A stretch of 43,799 nt of DNA from an uncultured Ruminococcus sp. (GCA_902788785.1 CADALT010000037.1:1-43799); one strand, 5' to 3'; shown: positions 32,561-40,139, numbered from the stretch's first letter. A program made the numbers and translations. Notes: generated by a model not told the origin, from the letters alone.

Positions 32561-33259
32561 TCAGAATAGCATGAACTGCAGCAGATCCCAGAACATATGC
32601 AGTGTTATGGGAACAAGTATATTCCTGCTTTTTATAAAGCTTACACTGAATATCACACTGAGTATCATCAGCACGATAAATCCCATACTCGTAAAGCTCG
32701 TAACGAATATACCGTTTTTTATCCATATGGGAAAATGTATCACCAGAAACATCACGGCATTTAAAAGCACCGCTGTCCACTGCTTTTTATTGTCCTTGCT
32801 CAATGTGGCATTGAGCAGCCAGCCACGGAAGACCATCTCCTCCGTAAGCCCCACGAACAAGACGCATATTATTTCTCCTATGCCGAATCTGCCGCTTATC
32901 CCGAGCTTTCCATGTGAAAGATAAGCCCCGCATAAATTGTATACCGCAAACACTAAGAACACAGGCAGGTATCTGAGCCGGTTCACTTTTTGGGTGAACA
33001 TATCTTTCAGCCCCACATACATATCCGATGAATAATAATGTACCAGCAGCATCGCAGGCAAAGTCCATACAAGGTTCTTTATAACGCCATCTTCCAGTAT
33101 CGAAAACAGCGCCTCATTCTTTATATTTTCCGACATCCACGGTTTCGCCGCCAGCTCAAATACCGCCCACGCCGAATAAAACAGCACCGTGAATATCACC
33201 ATTGCCTTCTTTAAAGATATGTTTCTTTCATTTCTTTCCATTACCATTTGACCGTTCAA
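32561..33259 (-). CDS. CPBP-family intramembrane metalloprotease
   Basis: The 232-aa membrane protein has six or more membrane segments and the CPBP (Abi) motifs: EEMVFRGW near 140-147 (metal-binding glutamates and the Arg), VIHFPIW near 172-178 and the final HMFWDLLQF near 222. Such Rce1-like proteases mature peptides or confer self-immunity in bacteriocin clusters. The start is TTG with AAAGGAG 7 nt upstream. It is the last gene of the minus-strand ABC cluster, 30 bp after a permease, which suits a role in peptide handling or immunity; the substrate is unknown. Confidence 0.88.
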   Translation of the reverse strand: MNGQMVMERNERNISLKKAMVIFTVLFYSAWAVFELAAKPWMSENIKNEALFSILEDGVIKNLVWTLPAMLLVHYYSSDMYVGLKDMFTQKVNRLRYLPVFLVFAVYNLCGAYLSHGKLGISGRFGIGEIICVLFVGLTEEMVFRGWLLNATLSKDNKKQWTAVLLNAVMFLVIHFPIWIKNGIFVTSFTSMGFIVLMILSVIFSVSFIKSRNILVPITLHMFWDLLQFMLF

Positions 33260-33289
33260 TATAACTCTCCTTTTACACCTTACTTATCT

Positions 33290-33982
33290 TCATGCATCCC
33301 CTGTTTTGCAGGCTTTCAGCGCTGCCCTGCATGATATTACATACCCTGCCGCAACCACAAGCACCACCACAGCACCCACAGGCACAGACAGCCTGCTTAC
33401 GGGCGGTCCGCCGTCTTTATCAACAGCCGCAGCAAATATACCGCTCGAACCCAGTATCGTCGTGATGACTATTATCGTTCCGCCCAGCACAGCAAAAACC
33501 TTCGATACCCTCTGATATCCGTACTTGAAAAACAACGGGTAAAATATTATGGGCATCACCGATGTGCCCAGCACCGAAACTGCCGCAGAAAAGCATATCT
33601 CCTGCATCAGGTACGGCGACATACCCTTTTTGCAAAGCAATGACCCGATCAGCGAGAATACTGCCGACGAAACAACGCTCATCACCGTCAGACTTATCGG
33701 TATTATGTATTTTGAGAATACCAGTTCGCTTGCACGGTAAGGCATTGCTTTCTTGAATGCCGTTACCCCACGCAGGCTCTCCGTCTGGAAAGTAGTGCTC
33801 ACAAAAACCATCATGATAATGCTCGCATTTACGTCCATCAGGAAACTGCAATTGCCCGATGCCGCAGAAACGAATAAATTGAATATCATCTTGCAGACCA
33901 TTACCAACAGCACAACTATGTACATGATCGGCATCTGATAATAGTCCGTCAGCATCAGCGCTTTTATCCTTTTCTTATCCAT
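33290..33982 (-). CDS. ABC-2-type permease (fourth in cluster)
   Basis: The 230-aa membrane protein has six predicted spans and an ABC-2 permease layout. It begins MDKKRIKALMLTDYYQM and is clearly a paralogue of the upstream permease (MNKTKIKALVLSDWYQM); both share the '(F/Y)KKAMPYRASE/RKSLPYTAGE' region near 85-95 and the FKYGYQ/YKFGYQ segment. AAAGGA lies about 7 nt before the ATG at 33982. It lies 11 bp after its paralogue. It would form the membrane channel with the ATPase at 36003-36845. Confidence 0.85.
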   Translation of the reverse strand: MDKKRIKALMLTDYYQMPIMYIVVLLVMVCKMIFNLFVSAASGNCSFLMDVNASIIMMVFVSTTFQTESLRGVTAFKKAMPYRASELVFSKYIIPISLTVMSVVSSAVFSLIGSLLCKKGMSPYLMQEICFSAAVSVLGTSVMPIIFYPLFFKYGYQRVSKVFAVLGGTIIVITTILGSSGIFAAAVDKDGGPPVSRLSVPVGAVVVLVVAAGYVISCRAALKACKTGDA

Positions 33983-33993
33983 GCTCTGTCCTT

Positions 33994-34698
33994 TCACCTT
34001 GCATCGCTCGTACCGTATATTTTTACAGAAGCCCTGTACGACAAGCAGAATATCACGCAGATCACCGCAATTATGACCAGCGCCAACGGCATGGGTATGC
34101 ACAGTAGATCCTTTGGCGACCATTTTACGCCCGACTTTGTAACAGCCTCATCTGCAAATGTCAGTGAGCCGACCATCATGCCGCCGACGATAGATATCGA
34201 AGATATTATAGCGTAGAAAAACTGAACTTTCTGATACCCGAACTTATAGAATGCAGGGTAGACCGCCGCAGGTATCAGCATGAAATACACCGTGAATACC
34301 ACCAGCGAGAAACCCAGTGCTCCCGAAAAATCCCCGACAAATCCTCCATACATCGCCGCCCCGATAACAGCGCAAAGCGTGTTCAGCACGATGGTCATAA
34401 GCCATGCAGCCGCCATAGTGATATACCTTGCCATCACCGTTTCACCTGCGGTATAGGGCAGCGACTTTCTGAATACCCCTGCGCCCTTCAAACCATCAGT
34501 AGCAAATACCATCGAGATCAACAGTGACATAACCGCCCCTGCAATAATGCTGAATATCATAGCCACAGTCCCCGAATGCAAAGCTATCATGAATACCGAA
34601 GCCGCACCCAGTAAAGTTCCGAGCGCCATAATTATGTAAGCCGCCTTCATCTGATACCAGTCACTGAGCACCAGCGCTTTGATTTTCGTCTTGTTCAT
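33994..34698 (-). CDS. ABC-2-type permease (third in cluster)
   Basis: The 234-aa membrane protein has six predicted spans: about 20-37, 45-67, 90-112, 128-150, 160-180 and 205-225. It is a paralogue of the next permease gene, probably from tandem duplication. Its ATG overlaps the preceding permease stop by 4 bases (34695-34698), so translation is coupled. The family resembles ABC2_membrane_5-type permeases associated with YtrA/GntR regulators and lantibiotic-type transporters. Confidence 0.85.
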   Translation of the reverse strand: MNKTKIKALVLSDWYQMKAAYIIMALGTLLGAASVFMIALHSGTVAMIFSIIAGAVMSLLISMVFATDGLKGAGVFRKSLPYTAGETVMARYITMAAAWLMTIVLNTLCAVIGAAMYGGFVGDFSGALGFSLVVFTVYFMLIPAAVYPAFYKFGYQKVQFFYAIISSISIVGGMMVGSLTFADEAVTKSGVKWSPKDLLCIPMPLALVIIAVICVIFCLSYRASVKIYGTSDAR

Positions 34699-35342
34699 GC
34701 GCAGTCCTTCCTCTCAAATATAGATACGGATACCGCCCATGAAATAACAAACAGCACCAGCATCACTACAAAGAACCAGAAAGATCCTGTCATCAGCCTG
34801 CTGCCGTCAGGCACTTTTTCCATAAATGACATATTCATTCCGCTGCATATGCCGCCCACAAGACCGCCTGTTATCATCCTGCCTACGCCCACTCTGTCAT
34901 ACATCTTATAATTGATGGGCAGATAAACTGTCGCAGGTATAAGTCCCATAGCAAAGCCCCGGAATATCAGCTGAATGATGACACCCATGTTCGCTCCCGC
35001 ACCCATCAGGCTGCAAATACCGCAAACCACCAGTACTACCACAGCCATCGCAAGATCGATAATGAACGAAGTAAGGTATTTGCTCGTCACTATCTCTCTG
35101 CGTGAATAGGGCATAGTCAGGCAGCTTGTGTTCCACCTGCTCGTAAGCTCAGTATTCATCACATTTATCGGCATTATAGACATGAACACGAAGATAAACC
35201 CCACAGGCATCGACCAATTATCATATCCGCCGCCTTTTATCGCCGATATTATCAAGACCGCTGCAAAAAACAGCGGTATCAAAAAAAATGTTTTGCACGA
35301 AGTCAGTATAATATTTTTCTCTTTTATCAACAGACCCTTCAT
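34695..35342 (-). CDS. ABC-2-type permease (second in cluster)
   Basis: The 215-aa membrane protein begins MKGLLIKEKNIILTSCKT and has six predicted spans. Residues near 75-90 (WNTSCLTMPYSRREIVTSKYL) carry the typical 'PYSRREIV..KYL' cytoplasmic signature of ABC2_membrane_5-type permeases. It resembles the next upstream permease (MKGLLKKDWLHIRTS, LPVSRREMVAEKYL), so the cluster holds two pairs of related permeases. Confidence 0.87.
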   Translation of the reverse strand: MKGLLIKEKNIILTSCKTFFLIPLFFAAVLIISAIKGGGYDNWSMPVGFIFVFMSIMPINVMNTELTSRWNTSCLTMPYSRREIVTSKYLTSFIIDLAMAVVVLVVCGICSLMGAGANMGVIIQLIFRGFAMGLIPATVYLPINYKMYDRVGVGRMITGGLVGGICSGMNMSFMEKVPDGSRLMTGSFWFFVVMLVLFVISWAVSVSIFERKDCA

Positions 35343-35355
35343 ACTTGCTCTCTCC

Positions 35356-36006
35356 TTAAATATCTCTCTTTTTGAATATCCTCTGTGAGATCAGGCAGGA
35401 TACCGCCGCCAGCAAAAGCGCCGCTGCCAGTATCACCGCAGATGTTCCCACACTTATCACCATGTTTTCAAGATCATATCCGAAAGCCGCCGCTACGCCG
35501 CCTGCGGCACCGTAAAGTCCGCCAAAGATCACATATGCCAGTATAAATATCAGCTTGATCTTTTCAGTGCTCACAATATATACCACAGGCATTATAATAG
35601 CCGCAGATATCGCACATGATGCCGCTATCAGTATACCGCCCGCCAATGGCTGTGCTGCCGAATTATTTCCCAAAAGCGCCGCAGCACAGGTCACTGCCGC
35701 AAACAGCGCACCGCTCACCGCAGAATTTATCAGCGTCAGCAGATACTTCTCTGCGACCATTTCCCTGCGGCTCACAGGCAGCGTCATCGCAGTCCTGATA
35801 TATCCCGTGCGCACATCGTCCATCATCAGCACCACAGGCAGTATCGACTGAAACATCGCCATACCGGGCACAGCTATGAATGCTATCTTTCCACGGCTGT
35901 ACGAACTGACTGCGCTCATGAATATCATGAACAGAAAGTACGGCAGCATCGCTATGAATGAGGTGCGTATATGCAGCCAGTCCTTTTTCAGCAGACCTTT
36001 CATCAA
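35356..36006 (-). CDS. ABC-2-type permease (first in cluster)
   Basis: The 216-aa membrane protein has six predicted spans and the cytoplasmic signature MTLPVSRREMVAEKYLLTL near 77-95. Its start overlaps the ATPase stop by 4 bases (36003-36006, ATGA), which supports direct partnership with that ATPase. Long alanine-rich helices explain the GC-rich composition here. Confidence 0.88.
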   Translation of the reverse strand: MMKGLLKKDWLHIRTSFIAMLPYFLFMIFMSAVSSYSRGKIAFIAVPGMAMFQSILPVVLMMDDVRTGYIRTAMTLPVSRREMVAEKYLLTLINSAVSGALFAAVTCAAALLGNNSAAQPLAGGILIAASCAISAAIIMPVVYIVSTEKIKLIFILAYVIFGGLYGAAGGVAAAFGYDLENMVISVGTSAVILAAALLLAAVSCLISQRIFKKRDI

Positions 36007-36845
36007 CCCACGTCCTTTATCATGAATATGAACAGCTCTTCTATCGTAACAGGGCTGAGGTTCATGCCGTCGGGCACAGCGTCCCTGCGCACCAGCACCT
36101 GCGCTCCGTACTTGCTTACCTTCTTGCCTCGCACCGCTTCGGGATCAAGCTCGGCCATCTCCGCCTCGGTGCAGTGAGCTATGGCGTACCCTTCCAGCAG
36201 AACGTCCTTCTCCTCATTGAGCAGCACATTTCCCTTATGTATGAATGATATATAGTCGCACAGCTTCTCCAGGTCGCTGACTATATGGGAGGATATGAGT
36301 ATCGAATGTTCCTCGTCCCTTGTAAACTCATAGAATATGTCCGTTACCTCGTCCCTTACCACAGGGTCAAGACCGTTCGTTGCCTCGTCCAGCACCAGCA
36401 GCTTAGCCTTGTGCGAAAGTGCTATGGCTATGCCCATCTTCATTTTCATACCACGGGAGAATTCCTTGAATCTCTTGTCCTTAGGCAGGCTGAATTTATC
36501 CATGTACTCTTCAAAGCTCTTCTCGTCCCAGTTGCGGAAGGTGTTCTTCATGACCTCGTTTATGTGCTTGAATTTGAAAGCATCGGGTATGCCCACATCG
36601 TCCAGCACCACGCCCACATCTTCCTTGATGTCAGCCAGTTCCGTATCGGCATCTCTTCCCAGTATCCTGATGCTGCCCGAGTTCTTATGGATTATCCCCA
36701 GCAGACATTTTATAAGTGTCGATTTGCCTGCGCCGTTCTCACCGATGAGTCCCAGCACACAGCCCCCGGGAAGCGTCAGATCAACACTGTTCAGTTTGAA
36801 ACCCTTATATTCCTTAACGAGACCCTTTATCTCGATCGCATTCAT
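36003..36845 (-). CDS. ABC transporter ATP-binding protein
   Basis: The 280-aa ATPase powers the adjoining permeases. Walker A GENGAGKST near 35-43, signature region FKEFSRGMKMKMGIAIAL near 130-147 (the LSGGQ equivalent is FSRGM), Walker B KLLVLDEATNGLDP near 153-166 and the switch His in SILISSHIVSDLEKL near 188. This is the subfamily found with GntR/YtrA regulators. The better start is the second ATG (36845), with GGAG 8 nt upstream. It follows the 124-aa regulator by 12 bp. Substrate is probably a peptide or antibiotic, by analogy only. Confidence 0.93.
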   Translation of the reverse strand: MNAIEIKGLVKEYKGFKLNSVDLTLPGGCVLGLIGENGAGKSTLIKCLLGIIHKNSGSIRILGRDADTELADIKEDVGVVLDDVGIPDAFKFKHINEVMKNTFRNWDEKSFEEYMDKFSLPKDKRFKEFSRGMKMKMGIAIALSHKAKLLVLDEATNGLDPVVRDEVTDIFYEFTRDEEHSILISSHIVSDLEKLCDYISFIHKGNVLLNEEKDVLLEGYAIAHCTEAEMAELDPEAVRGKKVSKYGAQVLVRRDAVPDGMNLSPVTIEELFIFMIKDVG

Positions 36846-36857
36846 ACTCATATCTCC

Positions 36858-37232
36858 TTACTCCTCCTCCGAGATATACTCAAACATCTCGATCAGTTCT
36901 TTGTTTGTCAGTCCGCAGCTTGCCGCAAGCTTGCTTATCTCTCCCATAAGCTCCTCTATCCTGCGCAGATTAGCCTCTTTTATCAATTCCATATTCTTAG
37001 GTGCGACAAAACACCCCTTAGCAGCTATCGTATAAATGAAACCCTCTCGTTCCAGTTCATCATACGCACGCTTAGTGGTGACTACGCTTATTTTAAGATC
37101 CTTTGCCAGATTTCGGATAGATGGCAGTGCATCATCCTCTTTCAGTGCGCCGCTTATTATCTGATCCTTTATCTGATTGAAGATCTGATCGTATATTGGC
37201 GCACCGCTTTTATTATCAATAAAAATATTCAT
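36858..37232 (-). CDS. GntR/YtrA-family transcriptional regulator, 124 aa
   Basis: The winged helix-turn-helix domain (about 10-75) shows PIYDQIFNQIKDQIISGALKEDDALPSIRNLAKDLKISVVTTKRAYDELEREGFI, the GntR signature. The short C-terminal helical part (about 80-124) replaces the ligand domain of larger GntR proteins, which is the YtrA-subfamily form, usually a repressor next to the ABC transporter it controls. GGGGTGG lies before the ATG. Ligand unknown. It stands directly before the ATPase gene. Confidence 0.92.
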   Translation of the reverse strand: MNIFIDNKSGAPIYDQIFNQIKDQIISGALKEDDALPSIRNLAKDLKISVVTTKRAYDELEREGFIYTIAAKGCFVAPKNMELIKEANLRRIEELMGEISKLAASCGLTNKELIEMFEYISEEE

Positions 37233-37273
37233 TTATCCACCCCACTCATGATCGTATCATGTCATCCTTTCTT

Positions 37274-37311
37274 TAAGGCAGCACCACACACAAAGCCTGT
37301 GCGGTGTTGCC
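37274..37311. repeat. 38-bp hairpin related to the 187-bp element
   Basis: The left side TTAAGGCAGCACCACACA differs at two positions from the left end of the element at 20694-20880, and the right side TGTGCGGTGTTGCC matches its right end. The two halves form a hairpin between the two GntR genes. It could be a minimal, internally deleted copy; it has no T run, so it is a poor terminator, but it could weaken readthrough or stabilise RNA. Confidence 0.6.
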
Positions 37312-37319
37312 ATTGTCTG

Positions 37320-37562
37320 TTATCTTTGACACACTACAAAGCAGCCGTGTTCGCCGCTTTTTCGTATCATGCCCTCTCTGTCCAGTTCATCATAGACCCT
37401 GCCTGTGGTGAACCTGCTTATATTCAGCTTATCCGCCAGTTCCCTGACCGATGGTAGCTTTTCGTTCACCCTGAGTATACCGCTTGCTATCTGTTCTCTT
37501 ATCTGTCTCAGCAGCTGTTCGGTTATGGGTTCACGACTTTTGCTGTCTATCTGTATCTCCAT
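37320..37562 (-). CDS. Minimal GntR-family regulator, 80 aa
   Basis: The protein is little more than a GntR winged helix-turn-helix (EPITEQLLRQIREQIASGILRVNEKLPSVRELADKLNISRFTTGRVYDELDREGMI), ending GCFVVCQR. YtrA-type proteins normally add 40-50 residues for dimerisation, which are absent here. The ATG at 37562 has AAGGAG 9 nt upstream; the frame is open further but without such a site. It lies between the small membrane-protein genes and the 124-aa regulator. It may bind the palindromes at 38771-38945 or act as a partner of the larger regulator. Confidence 0.88.
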   Translation of the reverse strand: MEIQIDSKSREPITEQLLRQIREQIASGILRVNEKLPSVRELADKLNISRFTTGRVYDELDREGMIRKSGEHGCFVVCQR

Positions 37563-37595
37563 TTGTCGCATCTCCTTTGTTCGATCTGTCTCTAT

Positions 37596-37694
37596 TTTGT
37601 TTTGCTGTCTCTTTCTTTTTTTCTGCACATTATTTATCTTTATTCTTTTTATCCATCTTGCGCAGTCCCAAAGTCAGCGCAATGCCCATAAGCA
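37596..37694. repeat. Near-identical 98-bp segment, copy 1
   Basis: This segment (end of the 82-aa gene at 37630 plus its 3' flank) is almost identical to 37892-37989, 296 bp away, with one base of length difference in a T run and one substitution. It marks a recent tandem duplication that produced the two 82-aa genes. Confidence 0.85.
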
Positions 37695-37878
37695 GCAGTA
37701 TCACCGAGATCACTAACAATTCCGTACCGCTGCCCATGCCGGCGATGATCCTTGTTATGCCCATCAGAAAAAACACAAACGCATTTATGAATACAGGCAC
37801 AGCCGCCAACGAACTGTCTTTTTTCCTGATATCTTTCTTCTGTTCAACTGCCATAATTTTGTTCTTATTGTCCTTCAT
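37630..37878 (-). CDS. Small two-span membrane protein, 82 aa (paralogue A)
   Basis: I do not recognise a named family. A charged cytoplasmic N-terminus (MKDNKNKIMAVEQKKDIRKK) precedes two membrane segments at about 22-42 and 50-72 and a basic end (LRKMDKKNKDK). It is a close paralogue of the next gene, sharing the VEQKKD, INAFxF and MGIALTLGLRKMDKKNKDK segments. AAGGAG lies 9 nt before the ATG at 37878. With three similar small genes it leads an operon with GntR regulators and an ABC transporter. A role as transporter subunit, sensor or immunity peptide is conceivable. Confidence 0.75.
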   Translation of the reverse strand: MKDNKNKIMAVEQKKDIRKKDSSLAAVPVFINAFVFFLMGITRIIAGMGSGTELLVISVILLLMGIALTLGLRKMDKKNKDK

Positions 37879-37891
37879 TTTAATTATCTCC

Positions 37892-37989
37892 TTTGTTTTG
37901 CTGTCTCTTTCTTTTTTCTGCACATTATTTATCTTTATTCTTTTTATCCATCTTGCGCAGTCCCAAAGTCAGTGCAATGCCCATAAGCA
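37892..37989. repeat. Near-identical 98-bp segment, copy 2
   Basis: Partner of 37596-37694; it covers the end of the 82-aa gene at 37925 and its 3' flank up to the next ribosome binding site. Confidence 0.85.
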
Positions 37990-38173
37990 CCATCAACACC
38001 GAACCTCCCATAAAGAACGCACCGCCGTCCATGCCGCCTGCCAGCCTTGATATACCTATCAGCATAAACGTAAACGCATTTATGAATGCAGGCGCAGCCG
38101 CCATCGAATTGTCTTTTTTTCCGGTATCTTTCTTCTGTTCAACTGCCATATTTTTGTTTTCAATGTCTTTCAT
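37925..38173 (-). CDS. Small two-span membrane protein, 82 aa (paralogue B)
   Basis: Paralogue of the gene at 37630-37878: same length, charged start (MKDIENKNMAVEQKKDTGKKD), two hydrophobic segments and an identical C-terminal 18 residues. The loop between the segments differs (GGMDGGAFFMGG against GMGSGTELL). AAGGAG lies 8-9 nt before the ATG. No function is known. Confidence 0.75.
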   Translation of the reverse strand: MKDIENKNMAVEQKKDTGKKDNSMAAAPAFINAFTFMLIGISRLAGGMDGGAFFMGGSVLMVLMGIALTLGLRKMDKKNKDK

Positions 38174-38186
38174 TTTGATCGTCTCC

Positions 38187-38351
38187 TTATTTCTTTCTCT
38201 CTTTTACAAGTTCTGTGATGCCTATTGCTATGAATACTATGCCTATAGGCATTAGCATCGGCATCCACATAAGTCCCAGCCCGATGTAAGCTGCCGCATC
38301 AGCCTGAACGTTTTTCTTGCTGCCCTCAAATATCTTTCTTATCTTTTCCAA
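38187..38351 (-). CDS. Small membrane protein, 54 aa, TTG start
   Basis: A short gene between the other small membrane-protein genes. The start is TTG at 38351 with AAGGAG 8 nt upstream. The peptide begins MEKIRKIFEGSKKNVQADAA, has one or two hydrophobic stretches (about 20-47, LGLMWMPMLMPIGIVFIAIG) and ends ELVKERKK. The motif GIxxIAIGIT recalls the paralogues next to it. The spacing (13 bp to the next gene, 52 bp from the previous one) and ribosome binding site support translation. Confidence 0.65.
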   Translation of the reverse strand: MEKIRKIFEGSKKNVQADAAAYIGLGLMWMPMLMPIGIVFIAIGITELVKERKK

Positions 38352-38403
38352 AATAATGTCTCCTTTTCTTTTTGTGTCTCTTTTGTCTGTTCTTATCTCT
38401 TTT

Positions 38404-38661
38404 TTATTTTTCTTCTTTATCCTGTTCGTTCTTTTTCTGTATCACAGCACCCACAACGATGCCCAACGCCATCAGCATGACCGCACCTGCGATAAATACC
38501 GCACCGCCGTCCCTGCCCGCCGACAGTCTCATTATCCCTATGGAGAAATACGTAAAAGCATTTATGAACGCTATCGCCACCGCCAAAAAGCTGCTCGCCT
38601 TCACGTCCTTGCCCCTCTTGAATTCTACTATCGCTTTTTTGTTTCCCTTGTTATCTTTCAT
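38404..38661 (-). CDS. Small two-span membrane protein, 85 aa (paralogue C)
   Basis: First gene of the cluster. It starts MKDNKGNKKAIVEFKRGKDVK, has two membrane segments at about 24-46 and 53-73, and ends NEQDKEEK. The INAFTYFSIGIMRLSAGRDGGAVF region matches paralogue B (INAFTFMLIGISRLAGGMDGGAFF), so three of the four small proteins are homologous. AAGGGG lies 7 nt before the ATG. It is transcribed from the operator-covered promoter about 110 bp upstream. Confidence 0.75.
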   Translation of the reverse strand: MKDNKGNKKAIVEFKRGKDVKASSFLAVAIAFINAFTYFSIGIMRLSAGRDGGAVFIAGAVMLMALGIVVGAVIQKKNEQDKEEK

Positions 38662-38770
38662 CTTTCTATCCCCTTTTCTTTAATTTGGTTTAGTCTCCTT
38701 GGTTTTGTTGTCACCTTTCATTTGTCCTGAATTTCATTCCGAAACTGTGTTCACTGTTTATTTTGTTTGA

Positions 38771-38967
38771 ACTGTATGTATACAGTATACACAGTTTAAA
38801 CAGTTTTGTCAACACATCGGCGATTTCTTTGTATATGTGCACATTTTAAGCACCACAAAAAGTTTATCAGATATGCATATTTCACAAGTCACACCCACAT
38901 CTGTGTATATACACCCCCCTCCGACCTGTACAGCTGTATATACAGTTTGACAACATCACATATACAG
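38771..38967. promoter_or_regulatory. Cluster of TGTATA/TATACA palindromes (GntR/YtrA-type operators)
   Basis: Sites seen: an ACTGT...ACAGT inverted repeat with inner TGTATAC at 38771-38795 overlying the -10 region; a perfect 12-bp palindrome GTGTATATACAC at 38903-38914; a perfect 12-bp palindrome CTGTATATACAG at 38934-38945; and a half site CATATACAG at 38959-38967. YtrA-type repressors bind TGTATA-like inverted repeats beside their promoters, so the two GntR proteins in the operon are the likely binders. The gap 38662-39037 also holds the two promoters listed separately. Confidence 0.7.
38784..38812 (-). promoter_or_regulatory. Promoter of the small-membrane-protein/ABC cluster
   Basis: Minus strand -35 TTGACA (38807-38812), 17-bp spacer, -10 TATACT (38784-38789). 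The inverted repeat at 38771-38795 covers the -10 and start site, which is the expected place for repression. Confidence 0.8.
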
Positions 38968-38987
38968 TTTCGCCGTGTCGTTTTACA

Positions 38988-39016
38988 TTGACACGACAAT
39001 TATATTATGCTATAAT
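38988..39016 (+). promoter_or_regulatory. Perfect consensus promoter for the 39038 gene
   Basis: TTGACA (38988-38993), 17-bp spacer, TATAAT (39011-39016). Its -35 lies 21 bp from the TATACAG half site, so the divergent ABC-cluster regulators might also affect it. Confidence 0.85.
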
Positions 39017-39037
39017 TTATGCAAATGAGGTGAGCGA

Positions 39038-39400
39038 ATGATAGAAATTCGATATTCAAGATCTCAGGCAGGGCTTGATAATATTTTTGATCTGTTCCAT
39101 ATAAGTGACTATATCCCCGTCCCGATATCGGAACAGCACAGCGCAGGGACCGAGCTGAGATTTTATTTGTCATTGTTCAAAAAGTTTGATATCTTATCCC
39201 CTCCCACAACAGGTACAAAATATATTTGGAATACTCATTTCACTTGTCAGATCAATGGTCACACTTTTAAAATGATCTATGACAATGAATATGATACAGT
39301 AAGTTTCGCTGTCGATGAGGAGTTTATCGAACAAAGACGCTCCATCGCAGAAGCCGTCAGATCATTAGTTGAAAAAGAAGGACTAAATACAAAAATATAG
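39038..39400 (+). CDS. Hypothetical protein, 120 aa
   Basis: I do not recognise this protein. It is soluble, with a strand-rich centre (RFYLSLF, HFTCQINGHTFKMIYD) and a helical end (EEFIEQRRSIAEAVRSLVEKEG). GAGGTGA lies 5 nt before the ATG at 39038, and a perfect promoter lies 22 bp before it. It stands 73 bp before another unrecognised gene on the same strand; both have AT-rich flanks. A two-gene accessory unit is likely. Confidence 0.7.
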   Translation: MIEIRYSRSQAGLDNIFDLFHISDYIPVPISEQHSAGTELRFYLSLFKKFDILSPPTTGTKYIWNTHFTCQINGHTFKMIYDNEYDTVSFAVDEEFIEQRRSIAEAVRSLVEKEGLNTKI

Positions 39401-39473
39401 CCCGAGGCAAAACTCGCTGTACCGCCCCGTGCTGTATGTTCAAAATTTAATATATGTAAGGAAGGTGCTCTCA

Positions 39474-40139
39474 TTGAAGTATCAGTCTGTTGCATTTGTG
39501 GTAACGCCCGAAGAATTAAAAGAAGCGTTGTCGCCTTTTACACTGTTCATCGACAACGCCCATGTTCCCACAGATTACAAATCCACACCTCAAAGTGTAT
39601 TCACAGATAACTATACAAAATTATATGATAAGCTTTGCAGCGGTATAAAAATAGACCATCGCAAAGACAATGAACTGCTCAAATATTTCGCTGTAACGAC
39701 CGAACCAAACTCCGTCAGGTACGGCGATAAACACCTTTACAACGGCGCTGAATATATGAAATATAAAGGCACCGACAGAGGCTATGCCCCCTATTTTGCG
39801 CCTTTTACATTCGCAGTGTATACCGAGAACGACAAGCTCAAAGTTTCAACAAGAGGCTCGTGGGCTTTAGATCAAACCGATATTATGGGTCTTCAGCTCG
39901 TGTTCCCGAAATTGTCAGCCAAGGAAGCTCGGGAATACAATATCACAAGTGAAAAAGACTGGGATTCTTATAACGACTATTTATTATTCAAAGAGCATAT
40001 TTTTAAATCAACATCTCCATTCAGTTTCTCTCTTAACGGACAGAAAAAGACCACCGATATTAGGATCAGTGATGAGGTCAGCTCTGTGATCCCGGAATTT
40101 TATTGTATAAAGAAAAACGATCTGATCGTACTAAGATAG
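39474..40139 (+). CDS. Hypothetical protein, 221 aa, TTG start
   Basis: I do not recognise this protein. It is soluble, with segments such as YQSVAFVVTPEELKEAL, RGYAPYFAPFTFAVYTENDKL and DIMGLQLVFPKLSAKEAREY. The TTG at 39474 follows GGAAGGTG by 6 nt; the earlier in-frame ATG at 39429 has no ribosome binding site. It follows the 120-aa gene and ends before a strong bidirectional terminator. It might be an immunity or effector-type protein, but nothing shows that. Confidence 0.7.
   Translation: MKYQSVAFVVTPEELKEALSPFTLFIDNAHVPTDYKSTPQSVFTDNYTKLYDKLCSGIKIDHRKDNELLKYFAVTTEPNSVRYGDKHLYNGAEYMKYKGTDRGYAPYFAPFTFAVYTENDKLKVSTRGSWALDQTDIMGLQLVFPKLSAKEAREYNITSEKDWDSYNDYLLFKEHIFKSTSPFSFSLNGQKKTTDIRISDEVSSVIPEFYCIKKNDLIVLR

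Noticed and set aside
37274-37311. Terminator between the two GntR genes
   Set aside because: No T run follows the stem on either strand and its sequence matches the ends of the 187-bp element, so a repeat remnant is the better reading.
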